Assembly (NCBI RefSeq): GCF_018860245.1
Contig: NZ_JAHKPD010000018.1
Coordinates: 186,001-250,000 of the forward strand
Direction: 5' to 3'
Origin: Pseudotamlana agarivorans
GTDB taxonomy: Bacteria; Bacteroidota; Bacteroidia; Flavobacteriales; Flavobacteriaceae
DNA length: 64,000 nucleotides
Position 1 is the first letter of the stretch. Each line of letters opens with the position of its first letter. Positions 7,666-16,665 of this stretch are shown here, one piece after another. Under the pieces are notes generated by a model. It was not told the origin of the DNA, did no database searches, and saw only the letters and a list, made by a program, of their open reading frames with translations. The position numbers and the translations under genes are program-made.

Positions 7666-8451
7666 TTAAACCAAATCTCCCTTAATAATATTCTTCAATT
7701 CATTTATATCATCATAAACCACAAATTCACCATCTTTAAAACAGGATATATGTCCGGTTTCTTCACTAACTACTAAGGCAATAGCATCTGTTTTTTCTGA
7801 AACTCCAATACCTGCTCTATGGCGTAAACCAAAACGTTTAGGGATGTTTTTTTCGTTGTTTACAGGTAAAATAACGCGGGTCGCTTTTACTGTATTGTTA
7901 TTTATAACGATAGCACCATCGTGTAGCGGACTATTCTTAAAGAAGATGCTTTCAATAATGGGTTGGGTGACTTTGATGTTCATTTCATCACCAGATTCCG
8001 ATAAAAAATCAAGGTTGTTATTGCGTTCAAAAACAATTAAGGCACCTGTTTTAGTTTGAGCCATTTTATTACATGCCGAAATGATCGCATCTACGTCGGT
8101 TTCGTTGCTTACTTCAGTTTTTAGAAAATTTAATTGCTTGAAAAATTGACCACGGCGCCCAATATTTGTAGAGCCTACCATCAATAGGAACTTCCTGATC
8201 TCTGGTTGAAAAACGACAATAAGCGCAATAATACCTACTTTCATAAAGCCTCCAAAAATTCCAGTGAGGAGTTCCATATTTAGAAAATCTGTTAATCGCC
8301 AAGCCCCGTAAATAATAATAATTCCAATAAATATATTGATGGCTACAGTACCTTTTACCAAACGATATAGGTAGTAGAGCAGTACAGCAACAAGAATAAC
8401 ATCGATAATATCTACTACAGTAAAGTTTAGGATGTCTTTAAATATTTCCAA
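7666..8451 (-). CDS. cdaA: Diadenylate cyclase CdaA (c-di-AMP synthase)
   Basis: A 261-residue membrane-bound enzyme that makes cyclic di-AMP from two ATP. Three transmembrane helices occupy about residues 12-85 (IIDVILVAVLLYYLYRLVKG, INIFIGIIIIYGAW, MKVGIIALIVVFQPEIR). The DAC domain follows, with the catalytic D178-G179-A180 in SPLHDGAIVI and the R210-H211-R212 motif in LRHRAGIG. Both are intact. The start is TTG (8449-8451); no in-frame ATG fits the family N-terminus. It is the last gene of a folP-lipoprotein-cdaA operon. c-di-AMP controls potassium and turgor homeostasis in many bacteria. Confidence 0.96.
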   Translation of the reverse strand: MEIFKDILNFTVVDIIDVILVAVLLYYLYRLVKGTVAINIFIGIIIIYGAWRLTDFLNMELLTGIFGGFMKVGIIALIVVFQPEIRKFLLMVGSTNIGRRGQFFKQLNFLKTEVSNETDVDAIISACNKMAQTKTGALIVFERNNNLDFLSESGDEMNIKVTQPIIESIFFKNSPLHDGAIVINNNTVKATRVILPVNNEKNIPKRFGLRHRAGIGVSEKTDAIALVVSEETGHISCFKDGEFVVYDDINELKNIIKGDLV

Positions 8452-8498
8452 TGATAAAAGTGGTTTTTGGTAAATTTAGTGAAATATGATATAGCGTT

Positions 8499-9158
8499 CT
8501 AATTAAAAATAAATTCGTTATTTGAGATCTTTATATTTTTTAAATTGAGTTTTGATAGTTCAGATTTAAAAGTAATATAATCTTCAAAAGTAAGTTTGTC
8601 GTAGAAAGATAAACCTATAGAGCCTGTTTCTTTAGCCTCAGAAGTTGTTTTCGTTATGGCATTTACAAGGTTTTTAATGTCTGTATTGTGTTCAGATCCG
8701 TTTAGTCCAAAAACAATAATTTGATTCAAATCAAGAGTTGCAATAAAATAGGTGTCTTCGGGAGGCAATTGATCGGAGTCATTGCTATAAATAACATCAG
8801 TAAATTCGATAAACCCTAAATCTTTTCGGCTTATATCGTTACAGGTGTAGTAGTTTTTAGCGTTTTCGTTTTTATGACTAGAATTTTCCTTTTTTCCTTG
8901 TAAAAACTGAATGTGTGGCACCGCTTGTTTCAGTGATAGGCGTTTATCAACATTAATAAGCCAATTGGTTGAAACGATGAGGTTTTTTCGGTTAAGTTCA
9001 ACACTATCTTTTTGTGTTTCATCGTAAAATAAATATGCCGCCGAAACATCGTTAATTTCTGTAATTTCAGAATGGTTTATTTCTGGAAGTTGAATTACTT
9101 TTTCATTTCCGCAGGCACACAATAGAAGCGTTAAAAGTAGTAAAATAAAATATCTCAT
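8499..9158 (-). CDS. Lipoprotein of unknown function in the cdaA operon
   Basis: A 219-residue lipoprotein. The signal peptide ends in the lipobox LLLCAC, so Cys14 or Cys16 would be lipidated after export. The mature part has no family I recognise. It contains short stretches such as SAAYLFYDETQKDSVELNRK and SIGLSFYDKLTFEDYITFKS that suggest an alpha/beta fold. It lies 6 bp after folP and 47 bp before cdaA, so it is co-transcribed with the c-di-AMP synthase gene. A function as an extracytoplasmic partner is only a guess from position. Confidence 0.8.
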   Translation of the reverse strand: MRYFILLLLTLLLCACGNEKVIQLPEINHSEITEINDVSAAYLFYDETQKDSVELNRKNLIVSTNWLINVDKRLSLKQAVPHIQFLQGKKENSSHKNENAKNYYTCNDISRKDLGFIEFTDVIYSNDSDQLPPEDTYFIATLDLNQIIVFGLNGSEHNTDIKNLVNAITKTTSEAKETGSIGLSFYDKLTFEDYITFKSELSKLNLKNIKISNNEFIFN

Positions 9159-9164
9159 GACGGT

Positions 9165-9989
9165 TTATTGTTTTAAAGCTTCAACAAGTTTAATCGTTTC
9201 AACAGCTTCTTTCACATCGTGAACCCGTAAAATAGAAGCGCCTTTTTGTAAGGCTACGGTGTTTAAAACTGATGTGCCGTTTAAGGACTTATCAGCGGTA
9301 GTTTCTAAGGTTTTATAAATCATAGATTTTCTTGAAATGCCTGCCAGCAAAGGTTTATCGGTCATTTTTAAGAGTTCTAGTTTATTGAGTAGCTCAAAAT
9401 TCTGCTCTAAAGTTTTTGCGAAACCAAAGCCTGGGTCTACAATAATATCAATGATTCCTAGGGCTTTCGCTGCAGCAATCCGTTCAGAAAAATAAAATAA
9501 TACGTCTTTTAGTAAATCGTTATAATCGGTTTGTTGTTGCATGGTTTTTGGCGTGCCACGCATGTGCATCATGATGTAAGGTGTTTTTAAGTCGGCCACC
9601 GTTTGCAACATATTATCATCTAATTTTCCAGCCGAAATATCATTAATTAATGCCGCGCCCGCTTCAATACTCTGTTTAGCAACTTCACTTCTAAACGTAT
9701 CAATAGATAATAAAATATCAGGAAAATTTTTCACTAGAGATTTTACAATGGGAAGCATACGATTTAACTCTTCGGTTTCACTCACATGATCGGCATTGGG
9801 GCGTGAACTATAAGCGCCAACATCAATAAAAGTAGCGCCATCTTTTAGCATTTTTTCTACAGCCAAAAGGGTTTCTTTTTCATTATTATGAACGCCGCCA
9901 TCATAAAACGAATCTGGTGTCATGTTTAATATGCCCATCACTTTTGGTGATGCTAAATCGATGAGTTGTCCTTTACAATTTATGGTCAT
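9165..9989 (-). CDS. folP: Dihydropteroate synthase
   Basis: This enzyme condenses p-aminobenzoate with hydroxymethyl-dihydropterin diphosphate in folate synthesis. The TIM-barrel signatures are present: KVMGILNMTPDSFYDGG near the N-terminus, FIDVGAYSSRP, LLSIDTFRSEVAKQSIEAGAALINDI, DIIVDPGFGFAKTLEQN and the C-terminal LRVHDVKEAVE. I chose ATG 9989 (MTINCKGQLIDL), which matches the family start; an in-frame ATG at 10016 would add nine residues. It is first in the folP-lipoprotein-cdaA operon and divergent from the DUF1599 gene. Confidence 0.95.
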   Translation of the reverse strand: MTINCKGQLIDLASPKVMGILNMTPDSFYDGGVHNNEKETLLAVEKMLKDGATFIDVGAYSSRPNADHVSETEELNRMLPIVKSLVKNFPDILLSIDTFRSEVAKQSIEAGAALINDISAGKLDDNMLQTVADLKTPYIMMHMRGTPKTMQQQTDYNDLLKDVLFYFSERIAAAKALGIIDIIVDPGFGFAKTLEQNFELLNKLELLKMTDKPLLAGISRKSMIYKTLETTADKSLNGTSVLNTVALQKGASILRVHDVKEAVETIKLVEALKQ

Positions 9990-10093
9990 TGATATGGTTT
10001 TGTGAGGTCTAGCCATATTAATTGAACTTTAAGACTTAAACCTTTGAACTTTCTAATAATTTATGCGAAATTTACGCAAAATTCAATTTATTC

Positions 10094-10639
10094 ATGCAAG
10101 ATACTTCAAAACAATACGATGCCGTAATAGATACCTGTAAAAGTTTATTTATTAAGAAAATGAGTGATTACGGCAGTGCATGGCGAATTTTAAGATTACC
10201 GTCACTTACCGATCAGATTTTTATCAAGGCACAACGTATTAGAGGCTTGCAACAAAATGATGTTAGAAAGGTTGATGAAGGAGAGGTTAGTGAGTTTATC
10301 GGGATTATAAATTACAGTATTATGGCCTTAATTCAGTTAGAAAAAGGGGTGGTAGAGCAACCTGATTTATCTACTGAAGAAGCTACCGAGTTATATACCA
10401 AAATGGCGGCAACCACTAAAAAACTCATGGAAGATAAAAACCATGATTATGGTGAAGCCTGGCGTGATATGCGCGTGAGTAGTTTAACCGATTTAATCTT
10501 GCAAAAATTATTGCGTGTTAAGCAAATTGAAGATAATAAAGGAAAAACCATTGTTAGCGAAGGCATTGATGCCAATTATCAAGACATGATTAATTACGCG
10601 ATCTTCGCAATGATCCACTTAAACGCAGATAACGCATGA
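10094..10639 (+). CDS. DUF1599 (Nmad1) domain protein
   Basis: A 181-residue Bacteroidota protein made of two DUF1599 repeats. Repeat 1 has KKMSDYGSAWRILRLPSLTD (about residues 18-37) and repeat 2 has EDKNHDYGEAWRDMRVSSLT (about 116-135). The conserved core in both is DYG-x-AWR followed by SLTDxI. The domain has been linked to nucleotide-modification systems by comparative genomics, but the biochemical role is unknown. The last codons overlap the next gene by 4 bp (ATGA), so the two are translationally coupled. Confidence 0.9.
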   Translation: MQDTSKQYDAVIDTCKSLFIKKMSDYGSAWRILRLPSLTDQIFIKAQRIRGLQQNDVRKVDEGEVSEFIGIINYSIMALIQLEKGVVEQPDLSTEEATELYTKMAATTKKLMEDKNHDYGEAWRDMRVSSLTDLILQKLLRVKQIEDNKGKTIVSEGIDANYQDMINYAIFAMIHLNADNA

Positions 10640-11730
10640 GACTATTAGTAGCCATTTCAAGAATTTTTGTTGGTGTCCTATTTATTATTTCCGGATTTAT
10701 TAAACTGAATGATCCGCTAGGGTTTTCATATAAATTGCAAGAATATTTTGGTGCCGATGTATTGAATATTGAAGTCTTAATACCTTATGCGCTGGGGATT
10801 TCAATACTAGTAGTTGTTTTCGAAGTGGTTTTAGGTGTGTTTTTATTAATAGGGTACAAGCCAAAATTCACGGTTTGGAGCCTACTTTTAATGATTGTGT
10901 TTTTTACGTTCCTAACCTTCTATTCAGCATATTTCGATAAAGTTAAAGACTGCGGATGCTTTGGTGATGCCCTAAAATTAACACCATGGGAAAGTTTTAC
11001 TAAAGATTTAGTGTTACTGGTATTTATTCTCATTTTATTTGTTGGTGTAAAATACATTCATCCTGTTTTTGGAAAATTACAAACTACCATTTTTGCGTTG
11101 CTTAGTTTTATCTTAAGTTTATGGTTTGGTTTTCATGTTTTAGAACACCTACCAGCTATAGATTTTAGAGCCTATAAAATTGGTGCCAATATCACTGAAG
11201 GCATGACAGTTCCTGAAAATGCGCCAAAACCGGTTCAAGAATACAGTTGGACATTCAAGGTGAATGGGGAACAAAAAGTGATAAAAACCAATGGTTCTTA
11301 TCCGTCTGTAGACGGTGAATACGTAAGTGTTGAAACCAAAGTGATTCAAGAAGGCTACGTACCACCAATTTACGATTTCTCTATAGAAAGCGAGGAAGAA
11401 GATTTAACAGCGCAGTTTTTAGCAGAAGAAAAATTAATTGTGGTGGTATCTTACAGTCTTGAAAAGATAGAAAAGGGTGGTGCTGTGAAATTAAAAGCAC
11501 TGCAAGATAGAGCCAGGCAAAACGGTTTTAAAATTATAGGATTAACGGCTTCTGGAGAAGCTGCTAAACAACGCATAAAAGAAGCATATAATATCGATTT
11601 TGAATTCTATCTTTGTGATGAAAAGGCATTAAAAACCGTAGTGCGGTCAAACCCAGGAATTATAGAGTTAAACAAAGGGACGGTGATGCAAAAAGTACAC
11701 TGGAACGATATTGAAGATTTAAAATTATAA
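10636..11730 (+). CDS. BT_3928-type DoxX/MauE membrane protein with redox-like C-terminal domain
   Basis: A 364-residue protein. The N-terminal half has four to five transmembrane helices of the DoxX/MauE type (VAISRIFVGVLFIISGFIKL, ISILVVVFEVVLGVFLLIGY) and the family motif KDCGCFGDALKLTPWESF with a Cys-x-Cys. The C-terminal ~150 residues are soluble and look like a thioredoxin-fold domain without a CXXC motif (EEKLIVVVSYSLEKIEKGG, FKIIGLTASGE). Its start overlaps the DUF1599 stop by 4 bp. A role in redox or respiratory protein maturation is suggested by the family but not established. Confidence 0.88.
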   Translation: MRLLVAISRIFVGVLFIISGFIKLNDPLGFSYKLQEYFGADVLNIEVLIPYALGISILVVVFEVVLGVFLLIGYKPKFTVWSLLLMIVFFTFLTFYSAYFDKVKDCGCFGDALKLTPWESFTKDLVLLVFILILFVGVKYIHPVFGKLQTTIFALLSFILSLWFGFHVLEHLPAIDFRAYKIGANITEGMTVPENAPKPVQEYSWTFKVNGEQKVIKTNGSYPSVDGEYVSVETKVIQEGYVPPIYDFSIESEEEDLTAQFLAEEKLIVVVSYSLEKIEKGGAVKLKALQDRARQNGFKIIGLTASGEAAKQRIKEAYNIDFEFYLCDEKALKTVVRSNPGIIELNKGTVMQKVHWNDIEDLKL

Positions 11731-11771
11731 TTTAAGACTTATTAAACGTTAACAAATAAACCATAAACTAT

Positions 11772-12848
11772 TTGATAGGCTATTTATTAAATAAAATTTT
11801 ATATGCCATACTCACACTATTCGGGGTGGTTACAGTGATATTCTTCTTATTTAATGTGCTTCCGGGCGATCCAGCACAAATGATGCTTGGTCAAAATGAG
11901 GATAGTGAACAATTAGCACTGGTAAAGCAAAAGTATGGTTTCGATAAATCCATTAGCACACAATACCTTTACTACATCAACGATTTATCGCCTATATCCT
12001 TTCACTCTAATAATTCCAACGACTATACCTTTTTAAGAGCAGGAAAGTATCATGAAACGCAACTGTTTTCTATTGGAAACACCACCACGGTATTAAAACT
12101 TCCATATTTAAGAGAATCCTTTACAAAACAAGGCAAATTGGTAAGCCAGGTTTTAAGTGAAACGTTGCCAAATACCTTTGTTTTGGCTATTACAGCCATT
12201 GTGATTGCGATGCTTTTAGGTGTGTTTCTGGGTGTTATTTCAGCGTTAAATAAAGATACTTGGCTGGATAAATTAATTCAAATAATAAGCACCTTTGGTA
12301 TGAGTGTACCTTCCTTTTTTAGTGCTATTCTATTCGCCTGGTTTTTTGGTTATGTTTTGCACGAATATACTAATTTGGAAATGACGGGAAGTCTATATGA
12401 ATTGGACGATTTTGGTGAAGGCATGCACATCCGTTGGAAAAATTTAATACTTCCAGCCATAGTGTTGGGTATTCGTCCGCTAGCTGTGGTCATTCAGCTC
12501 ATGCGTAATTCCCTATTAGAAGTATTTAATCAAGATTATATTAGAACGGCGAGAGCTAAAGGATTAAGTGAGTTTCAAATTATAAAAAGACATGCGATTA
12601 AAAATGCGTTAAATCCGGTGGTTACGGCTATTTCAGGTTGGTTCGCTTCCATGTTGGCGGGCGCCGTTTTTGTTGAATATATTTTTGGTTGGAACGGACT
12701 AGGGAAAGAAATAGTAAATGCATTAAACACTTTAGATTTACCTGTAATTATGGGCGCCGTGCTTATAATCGCCCTGCTATTTATCATCATAAATATTTTT
12801 GTAGACCTTATTTATGTTTGGTTAGATCCAAAAGTAAAGTTAGAATAA
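11772..12848 (+). CDS. Dipeptide/oligopeptide-type ABC transporter permease
   Basis: A 358-residue DppB/OppB-like permease with the family N-terminus YAILTLFGVVTVIFFLFNVLPGDPAQMMLG and the EAA loop ARAKGLSEFQIIKRHAIKNAL that contacts the ATPase. The start is TTG (11772-11774), because a stop codon lies five codons upstream and no ATG fits. The second permease, ATPases and binding protein are not in the neighbourhood, so this is an orphan permease or works with subunits encoded elsewhere. An insertion of about 70 residues after the GQ motif, with YLYYINDLSP, is typical of Bacteroidota members. Confidence 0.92.
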   Translation: MIGYLLNKILYAILTLFGVVTVIFFLFNVLPGDPAQMMLGQNEDSEQLALVKQKYGFDKSISTQYLYYINDLSPISFHSNNSNDYTFLRAGKYHETQLFSIGNTTTVLKLPYLRESFTKQGKLVSQVLSETLPNTFVLAITAIVIAMLLGVFLGVISALNKDTWLDKLIQIISTFGMSVPSFFSAILFAWFFGYVLHEYTNLEMTGSLYELDDFGEGMHIRWKNLILPAIVLGIRPLAVVIQLMRNSLLEVFNQDYIRTARAKGLSEFQIIKRHAIKNALNPVVTAISGWFASMLAGAVFVEYIFGWNGLGKEIVNALNTLDLPVIMGAVLIIALLFIIINIFVDLIYVWLDPKVKLE

Positions 12849-12915
12849 AGTGTTGTTTGTGTTAGTTTCAAGCAGAAAATAAGACCGATTAGTTTAATAA
12901 TAAATCATCATTAAA

Positions 12916-13407
12916 ATGAAAAAAATAGTTTACCTACTTGTTATCTTATTAAGTTTTACGGCTTGTAATGCACAAACCCCAGCAAAATTTACCGAAGCTG
13001 TATTAAACGATACTTTTCTTAGTTTAGAAGGGGAATCTGTGGCTCTTAAAAATATTCTAAAAGTACATGAAGGAAAAGATATCGTAATCGATATTTGGGC
13101 CTCTTGGTGTAGCGATTGTATAAAAGGCATGCCAAAAGTAAAAGCTTTACAAGAAAAACACCCCGATGTTGCCTATGTATTTTTATCTTTAGACCGAAAA
13201 TTGAGTGCCTGGAAAAACGGCATTAAAAAATACAAAGTAGTGGGTGAACACTATTACTTAGACAATGGTAAAAAAAGTGCCTTTGGAGATTTTGTAAATA
13301 TAGATTGGATACCACGTTATATGGTGGTTGATGCAGAAGGAAACATTAAATTATTTAAAGCCATAGAGGCCGATGATAAGAAAATAGAACAGATTTTAAA
13401 CAACTAA
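12916..13407 (+). CDS. TlpA-like thioredoxin-fold lipoprotein
   Basis: A 163-residue lipoprotein with the signal peptide KKIVYLLVILLSF and lipobox TAC (Cys17). A thioredoxin-like domain follows. The active site WASWCSDCIKGMP has the CXXC motif, and the cis-proline loop is IDWIPRYMVVD. Such proteins act as thiol-disulfide oxidoreductases facing the periplasm. It lies 32 bp before tpiA and may share its transcript. Confidence 0.92.
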   Translation: MKKIVYLLVILLSFTACNAQTPAKFTEAVLNDTFLSLEGESVALKNILKVHEGKDIVIDIWASWCSDCIKGMPKVKALQEKHPDVAYVFLSLDRKLSAWKNGIKKYKVVGEHYYLDNGKKSAFGDFVNIDWIPRYMVVDAEGNIKLFKAIEADDKKIEQILNN

Positions 13408-13439
13408 TAAAATCCTTGATAAAACAAGGTAATACTACC

Positions 13440-14189
13440 ATGAGAAAACAAATTGTAGCAGGAAACTGGAAAATGAACAACGATTTAGCGCAAACAGAAA
13501 CGCTAATTGCAAATTTAAAAGCACAGACTAAAACTACAAATGCTGAAGTTATGATTGCACCTACCGCAACAAACTTATGGCATGCTTATAACAGTACAAA
13601 AGGAACAGGTATTGAGGTGATTGCTCAAAACATGCATTTTGCCGAAAATGGCGCTTATACTGGTGAAGTTAGTGCTGCTATGTTAAAAAGTATTGGAATT
13701 AACACCGTTATTTTAGGACATAGTGAGCGTCGTGAGTATTTTAACGAAACCGACGAAACTCTAGCTAAAAAAGTCGATGCAGCTTTAGCTAAAGGTATGC
13801 GTATTATCTTTTGTTTTGGTGAAGAGTTAGCCGATAGAAAAGCAGGAAACGAAGAAGCTGTTGTTGGAAGTCAGATTAAGAATGCACTTTTTCATTTGGC
13901 GGCTGCCGATTTTCAAAATATCGTTTTAGCATACGAGCCAGTTTGGGCCATCGGAACAGGTGAAACAGCAACTGCAGACCAAGCACAAGACATGCACGCC
14001 TTCATTAGAAAAACTTTAGCCGATAAATACGGTAACGATGTTGCCGATGAAGTTTCAATCCTTTATGGAGGTAGTGTAAAACCAGCAAACGCCGAAGAGA
14101 TTTTTTCTAAACCAGACGTAGATGGCGGTTTAATTGGAGGTGCTGCACTTAACGCCGAAGATTTCTTTGGTATCGTAAATGCGTTTTAA
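13440..14189 (+). CDS. tpiA: Triosephosphate isomerase
   Basis: A 249-residue glycolytic enzyme interconverting dihydroxyacetone phosphate and glyceraldehyde 3-phosphate. The catalytic residues are present: N9 and K11 (AGNWKM), H94 (LGHSERREYF) and E166 (AYEPVWAIGTG). The phosphate-binding ends LYGGSVKPANA and GGLIGGAAL are also intact. I chose ATG 13440 (MRKQIVAGNWKM), which fits the family start, over an in-frame start 24 bp upstream. Confidence 0.98.
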   Translation: MRKQIVAGNWKMNNDLAQTETLIANLKAQTKTTNAEVMIAPTATNLWHAYNSTKGTGIEVIAQNMHFAENGAYTGEVSAAMLKSIGINTVILGHSERREYFNETDETLAKKVDAALAKGMRIIFCFGEELADRKAGNEEAVVGSQIKNALFHLAAADFQNIVLAYEPVWAIGTGETATADQAQDMHAFIRKTLADKYGNDVADEVSILYGGSVKPANAEEIFSKPDVDGGLIGGAALNAEDFFGIVNAF

Positions 14190-14242
14190 ACTCTAATAAA
14201 ATAACCTATTTTCGTTAATCCGGAAATGTATTAAAATAATTT

Positions 14243-14336
14243 GGGCGTTACCCCGATGAAAAATCGGGGTCGCGCTTTACGTTATATCTTTTTCTCGTAC
14301 CTCAAAAAAGGATGCCACTTCAATCGCTAACGCGGC
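14243..14336 (+). repeat. Structured dispersed repeat, copy 1
   Basis: A compact multi-hairpin element. The outer stem is GCGTTA (14245-14250) with TAACGC (14328-14333). The first inner hairpin is CCCCGAT/ATCGGGG (14251-14257, 14263-14269). The second is ATCTTTTT/AAAAAGGAT (14286-14293, 14305-14313). Single-stranded links GCTTT and ATGCC..TTCAATC are shared with the copy at 23984-24073, whose stems differ in sequence but keep pairing. Confidence 0.65.
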
Positions 14337-14722
14337 ATCACGTGTTCTTAGCATAATTTCTCGCTAAGGTGTAACACACAAAATCTGTGAAAATCAGTGA
14401 AATCTGTGTCTTAAAATTTCTTTGAGAAACCTCCGTCTAAAACCCGATTTCGACTGCGCTCAATCCGACACTTATAAACAAGTCAATAATTTGGTGTTAT
14501 AATCTCGCAAAAGTAAGCAACTAAAAACCAGTAACAATAACCAGTAATTAAGAAAACCTCTGTGAATCTCTGTGAAATCTCAGCGAACCTCCGTGTAATA
14601 GTTTCGTAAGAGTAAGCTCTAAAAACCAGCAACTAACAAAATTTCTCGCCAAGGCGCTAAGCCGCAAAGGTGTAGCGCATGAAAATTCGTGTAATTCATG
14701 TCAAAAATAAAGCTCAGCGAAT

Positions 14723-15230
14723 CTCTGTGAAATCTCAGCGTAGCTCCGAGTTACAACCCCGCAAGAGTAAGCCCCAACAACCAGCAACTAATAACCAGCA
14801 ACTAAAAATCCTCTGTGAAATCTCAGCGTAGCTCCGAGTTACAACCCCGCAAGAGTAAGCCCCAACAACCAGCAACTAATAACCAGCAACTAAAAATCCT
14901 CTGTGAAATCTCAGCGTAGCTCTGCGTTACAACCCCGCAAGAGTAAGCCCCAACAACCAGCAACTAATAACCAGCAACTAAAAATCCTCTGTGAAATCTC
15001 AGCGTAGCTCTGCGTTACAACCCCGTATGAGTAAGCTCCAACAACCAGCAACTAATAACCAGCAACTAAAAATCCTCTGTGAAATCTCAGCGTAGCTCTG
15101 CGTTACAACCCCGCAAGAGTAAGCCCCAACAACCAGCAACTAAAAATCCTCTGTGAAATCTCAGTGGAACTCTGTGTTACAGTCCCACAAGAGTAAGCTC
15201 TAAAAACCAAAAACTAACAACCAGCAACCA
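14723..15230 (+). repeat. Tandem repeat, period 88 bp
   Basis: The phrase CTCTGTGAAATCTCAGCG begins at 14723, 14811, 14899, 14987 and 15075 (exactly 88 bp apart), and a diverged copy at 15149 follows a 74-bp unit that lost one 14-bp AATAACCAGCAACT segment. Units contain GTTACAACCCCGCAAGAG and two copies of ACCAGCAACTAA. The neighbouring units are nearly identical, which suggests recent expansion. The repeat has no spacers of the CRISPR kind. Confidence 0.92.
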
Positions 15231-15325
15231 AACAGGCCTGTTTGTTAAGTTTATGAACTCTTTATGATAACAATTCGCTTAATTTCCACATTAACTTCTA
15301 TCTTTGTAGTCCGAAAAAAATAACT

Positions 15326-16162
15326 ATGTCGAATATCATTTATATAGGTTACGAATTTAAAGTAACCCCTTTACAACCAGCGGTTGAGATTTTAATTGCA
15401 GAATTAGGTTATGCTGGTTTTGAGAGTTTTGTAGAAACAGAGCAGGGGGTGACAGCTTACATTCAGAAGGATGAATGGCATGCCGATATTCTTGATGATA
15501 TTCAGATTTTAGGTTCAGATGAATTTGAAATTAATTACGAATTCAGCGAAATCGAGCAAACCAATTGGAATGCCGAGTGGGAAAAGAATTTTAACCCGAT
15601 TGTTGTTGATGATGTTTGTGCGGTACGTGCACCATTTCACGATAAGTTTGATACCGAATATGACATTATTATCGAACCAAAAATGAGTTTTGGTACAGGG
15701 CATCATGAAACCACACATATGATGATTCAACACATTTTAAAAAACGATTTTAAAGGTAAATCGGTTTTAGATATGGGCTGCGGCACTGGTGTTTTAGCTA
15801 TCCTAGCAGAAATGAAAGGCGCACAACCATTAGATGCTGTAGATTATGATAATTGGTGTTATTTAAACAGTTTGGAGAACGTTGAACGTAATAACTGCGA
15901 GCATATCACCGTTATTGAAGGAGACGCTTCGGTTTTAGCAGGTAAAAAATACGATGTGATTATTGCGAATATTAACCGAAATATCTTGTTGCAAGATTTG
16001 AAAACATACGCGTCTTGTTTGAATGAAGAGGGTACGATTTTCTTAAGCGGATTTTACAATGATGACATTCCAATTATTCAAGAAGCATGTGAAAAACAAG
16101 CGTTAAAGTTTGAAGAAAAGCTAGAACGTAATAATTGGGTTGCTTTAAAATTTATAAATTAG
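15326..16162 (+). CDS. prmA: Ribosomal protein L11 methyltransferase
   Basis: A 278-residue SAM-dependent enzyme that trimethylates ribosomal protein L11. The N-terminal ~85 residues form the L11-recognition domain. The methyltransferase domain has PKMSFGTGHHETTHMM, motif I VLDMGCGTGVLAILAEMKGA, and the NINRNILL motif in place of the catalytic NPPY-type loop, as is usual in PrmA. A TATCTTTG -7 element at 15299-15306 sits 19 nt before the ATG. It is followed after 11 bp by clpS. Confidence 0.95.
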   Translation: MSNIIYIGYEFKVTPLQPAVEILIAELGYAGFESFVETEQGVTAYIQKDEWHADILDDIQILGSDEFEINYEFSEIEQTNWNAEWEKNFNPIVVDDVCAVRAPFHDKFDTEYDIIIEPKMSFGTGHHETTHMMIQHILKNDFKGKSVLDMGCGTGVLAILAEMKGAQPLDAVDYDNWCYLNSLENVERNNCEHITVIEGDASVLAGKKYDVIIANINRNILLQDLKTYASCLNEEGTIFLSGFYNDDIPIIQEACEKQALKFEEKLERNNWVALKFIN

Positions 16163-16173
16163 AATAAAAAAAG

Positions 16174-16449
16174 ATGAGTACGAAAGAAAAAACATCCGAA
16201 GAGGTACTGCTCGAGGAAGCGGTTTCCACTCAAAATGAAATAGTAGTTTATAACGATGATGTGAATACCTTCGATCATGTTATAGAAACACTTATTTACG
16301 TTTGTGATCACACAGCAGAGCAAGCAGAGCAATGCTCGCTAATTGTTCATTATAACGGAAAATGTACTGTAAAAACTGGTAATTACGACGATTTAAAACC
16401 ACGTTGCTCCATGCTTCTAGAAGCTGGTTTAAGTGCTGAAATTATATAG
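16174..16449 (+). CDS. clpS: ATP-dependent Clp protease adaptor ClpS
   Basis: A 91-residue adaptor that delivers N-degron substrates to ClpAP. The core VYNDDVNTFDHVIETLIYVC has the N-D-D/D-x-x-T motif that binds the substrate N-terminus, and HTAEQAEQCSLIVHYNGKCTV is the ClpA-facing region. It follows prmA by 11 bp, so the two are likely one transcript. Confidence 0.95.
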   Translation: MSTKEKTSEEVLLEEAVSTQNEIVVYNDDVNTFDHVIETLIYVCDHTAEQAEQCSLIVHYNGKCTVKTGNYDDLKPRCSMLLEAGLSAEII

Positions 16450-16552
16450 TGTCATTCAGAAGGAGGGACGACTGAAGAATCTTTTTAGATGTTTAATTGT
16501 TTATCCGTTTAACCGTTTAACACATACACGTTACTCCAATCTTCTTTAAATT

Positions 16553-16605
16553 TTGATTCAGGCTCTCATCATGCTTAATGCAATCATTATGAGAGCCCGA
16601 ATCAA
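16553..16605. repeat. Long inverted repeat between clpS and the sulfur operon
   Basis: TTGATTC-A-GGCTCTCAT (16553-16569) pairs with ATGAGAGCC-C-GAATCAA (16589-16605), with one internal mismatch and a 19-nt loop. It lies between two convergent transcripts, so a bidirectional terminator is plausible, although no strong T-run follows. The preceding stretch from 16451 (TCATTCAGAAGGAG and GACTGAAGAATC) resembles a short dispersed Bacteroidota repeat. Confidence 0.6.
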
Positions 16606-16665
16606 GTGAGGTTGATGAAAATCAAAAACTTTCAAACAACCTTTTCCTTTTAAGGTGTGCTAGTT

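Larger units (their letters stand above)
14190..15325. repeat. 1.1-kb repeat field between tpiA and prmA
   Basis: No ORF can be supported here. The field starts with the structured repeat listed at 14243-14336. It continues with degenerate copies of phrases such as CTCTGTGAAATCTCAGCG, GCAAGAGTAAGC and AACCAGCAACTAA (14355-14720), then the 88-bp tandem array. Another phrase, TTCTCGCCAAGGCGCTAAG (from about 14643), has relatives at 14356 and near 62973. These are dispersed repeats, since copies recur at 62970-63198. Confidence 0.85.

Noticed and set aside
14723-15230. CRISPR-like regular repeats
   Set aside because: The units are contiguous 88-bp copies; there are no unique spacers between short repeats and no cas genes.
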